The notes under the pieces: generated by a model
Databases searched by the model: none
What the model was told of the DNA's origin: nothing
Seen by the model: the letters and a program-made list of their open reading frames with translations, nothing else
In this document: in pieces, positions 5,166-5,314 of the stretch
Numbering within the stretch: the first letter of the stretch is position 1
Layout of the letters: each line of letters opens with the position of its first letter
Assembly (NCBI GenBank): GCA_031258265.1
Contig: JAIRNB010000372.1
Coordinates: 1 to 5,314, forward strand
Reading direction: 5' to 3'
DNA length: 5,314 nucleotides
Source: Treponema sp.
GTDB lineage: Bacteria > Spirochaetota > Spirochaetia > Treponematales > Breznakiellaceae
Position numbers and translations under genes: made by a program

Positions 5166-5271
5166 TTGTTTTTGGGCGCATTTTTTGCTGCCGCAAAAAA
5201 CCGGGCTATCGCTGCAATTCCTCAGCCCGCCTGCGGCGGGCTTCCGGTATTTCCGCTCTATCCCTTGCGCT
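5166..5271 (-). repeat. Structured dispersed repeat, copy B
   Basis: Read on the - strand, this is the second copy of the element at 510-615 and is also 106 nt long. The AGCGCAAGGGATAG start, the GCCCGCC/GGCGGGC hairpin (5225-5241, one loop base changed), TGAGGAATTG and GATAGCCCGG are kept. The second hairpin (5181-5200) has arms TTTTTTGC/GCAAAAAA in place of the GC-rich arms of copy A, changing six of eight base pairs while staying fully paired. The tail TGCGCCCAAAAACAA is also kept. It lies about 55 bp upstream of the metY promoter, in the sense orientation of metY. Confidence 0.8.
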
Positions 5272-5303
5272 GCCCAAAAATGGCATCCATGCCATTTTTG
5301 GGC
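5272..5303. repeat. Perfect 15-bp-arm palindrome next to repeat copy B
   Basis: GCCCAAAAATGGCAT (5272-5286) and ATGCCATTTTTGGGC (5289-5303) are exact complements around a 2-nt centre. The structure abuts copy B directly, so it may be its terminal hairpin or a terminator of a - strand gene beyond the right edge. The stem itself contains a run of five T on one arm. Confidence 0.75.
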
Positions 5304-5314
5304 TTTACGTTTTT

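Noticed and set aside
510..5271. The two inverted repeat copies as ends of a 4.8-kb composite mobile element
   Set aside because: There is no transposase or integrase between them and no visible target duplication. The enclosed genes look like ordinary housekeeping genes, so a dispersed intergenic family explains the pair better.

Overview
The window is a compact bacterial methionine/sulfur locus of about 5.3 kb, with GC-rich coding DNA, strong AAGGAG/GGAGG ribosome binding sites and short intergenic gaps. My best guess at the source is a spirochaete, possibly a termite-gut Treponema-type genome. This rests on a general impression of the proteins and base composition; no marker gene here proves it.

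Layout: (1) The left edge cuts a + strand gene whose last 114 codons are visible; I do not recognise the protein. (2) About 450 bp without a gene follow. They hold copy A of a structured repeat and then a plausible sigma70-type promoter. (3) A + strand operon metN-metI-metQ encodes an ABC importer for methionine: ATPase, permease and substrate-binding protein. metN and metI overlap by 8 bp, and metQ follows after 61 bp. A GC-rich hairpin lies after metQ. (4) A small + strand gene encodes a pyridoxamine 5'-phosphate oxidase-like (FMN split-barrel) protein. (5) A strong bidirectional terminator separates it from the convergent - strand gene metY (O-acetylhomoserine sulfhydrylase), which has a good TTGACA-17-TATGCT promoter. 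(6) The right edge holds copy B of the repeat, inverted relative to copy A, and a perfect 15-bp-arm palindrome.

How the genes work together: MetNIQ would bring methionine into the cell. MetY would make homocysteine (or methionine, from methanethiol) from O-acetylhomoserine, so import and synthesis are encoded side by side. I see no SAM riboswitch, T-box or known Met operator. Two features of the transporter are unusual. MetN ends at the end of its ATPase core and lacks the C-terminal methionine-sensing NIL domain. MetQ has no cysteine at all, so it cannot be a lipoprotein.

The most interesting non-coding signal is the 106-nt repeat. Its two copies have near-identical single-stranded motifs, and one hairpin has changed 6 of 8 base pairs while keeping perfect pairing. 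That is the signature of selection for, or copying of, a nucleic-acid structure.
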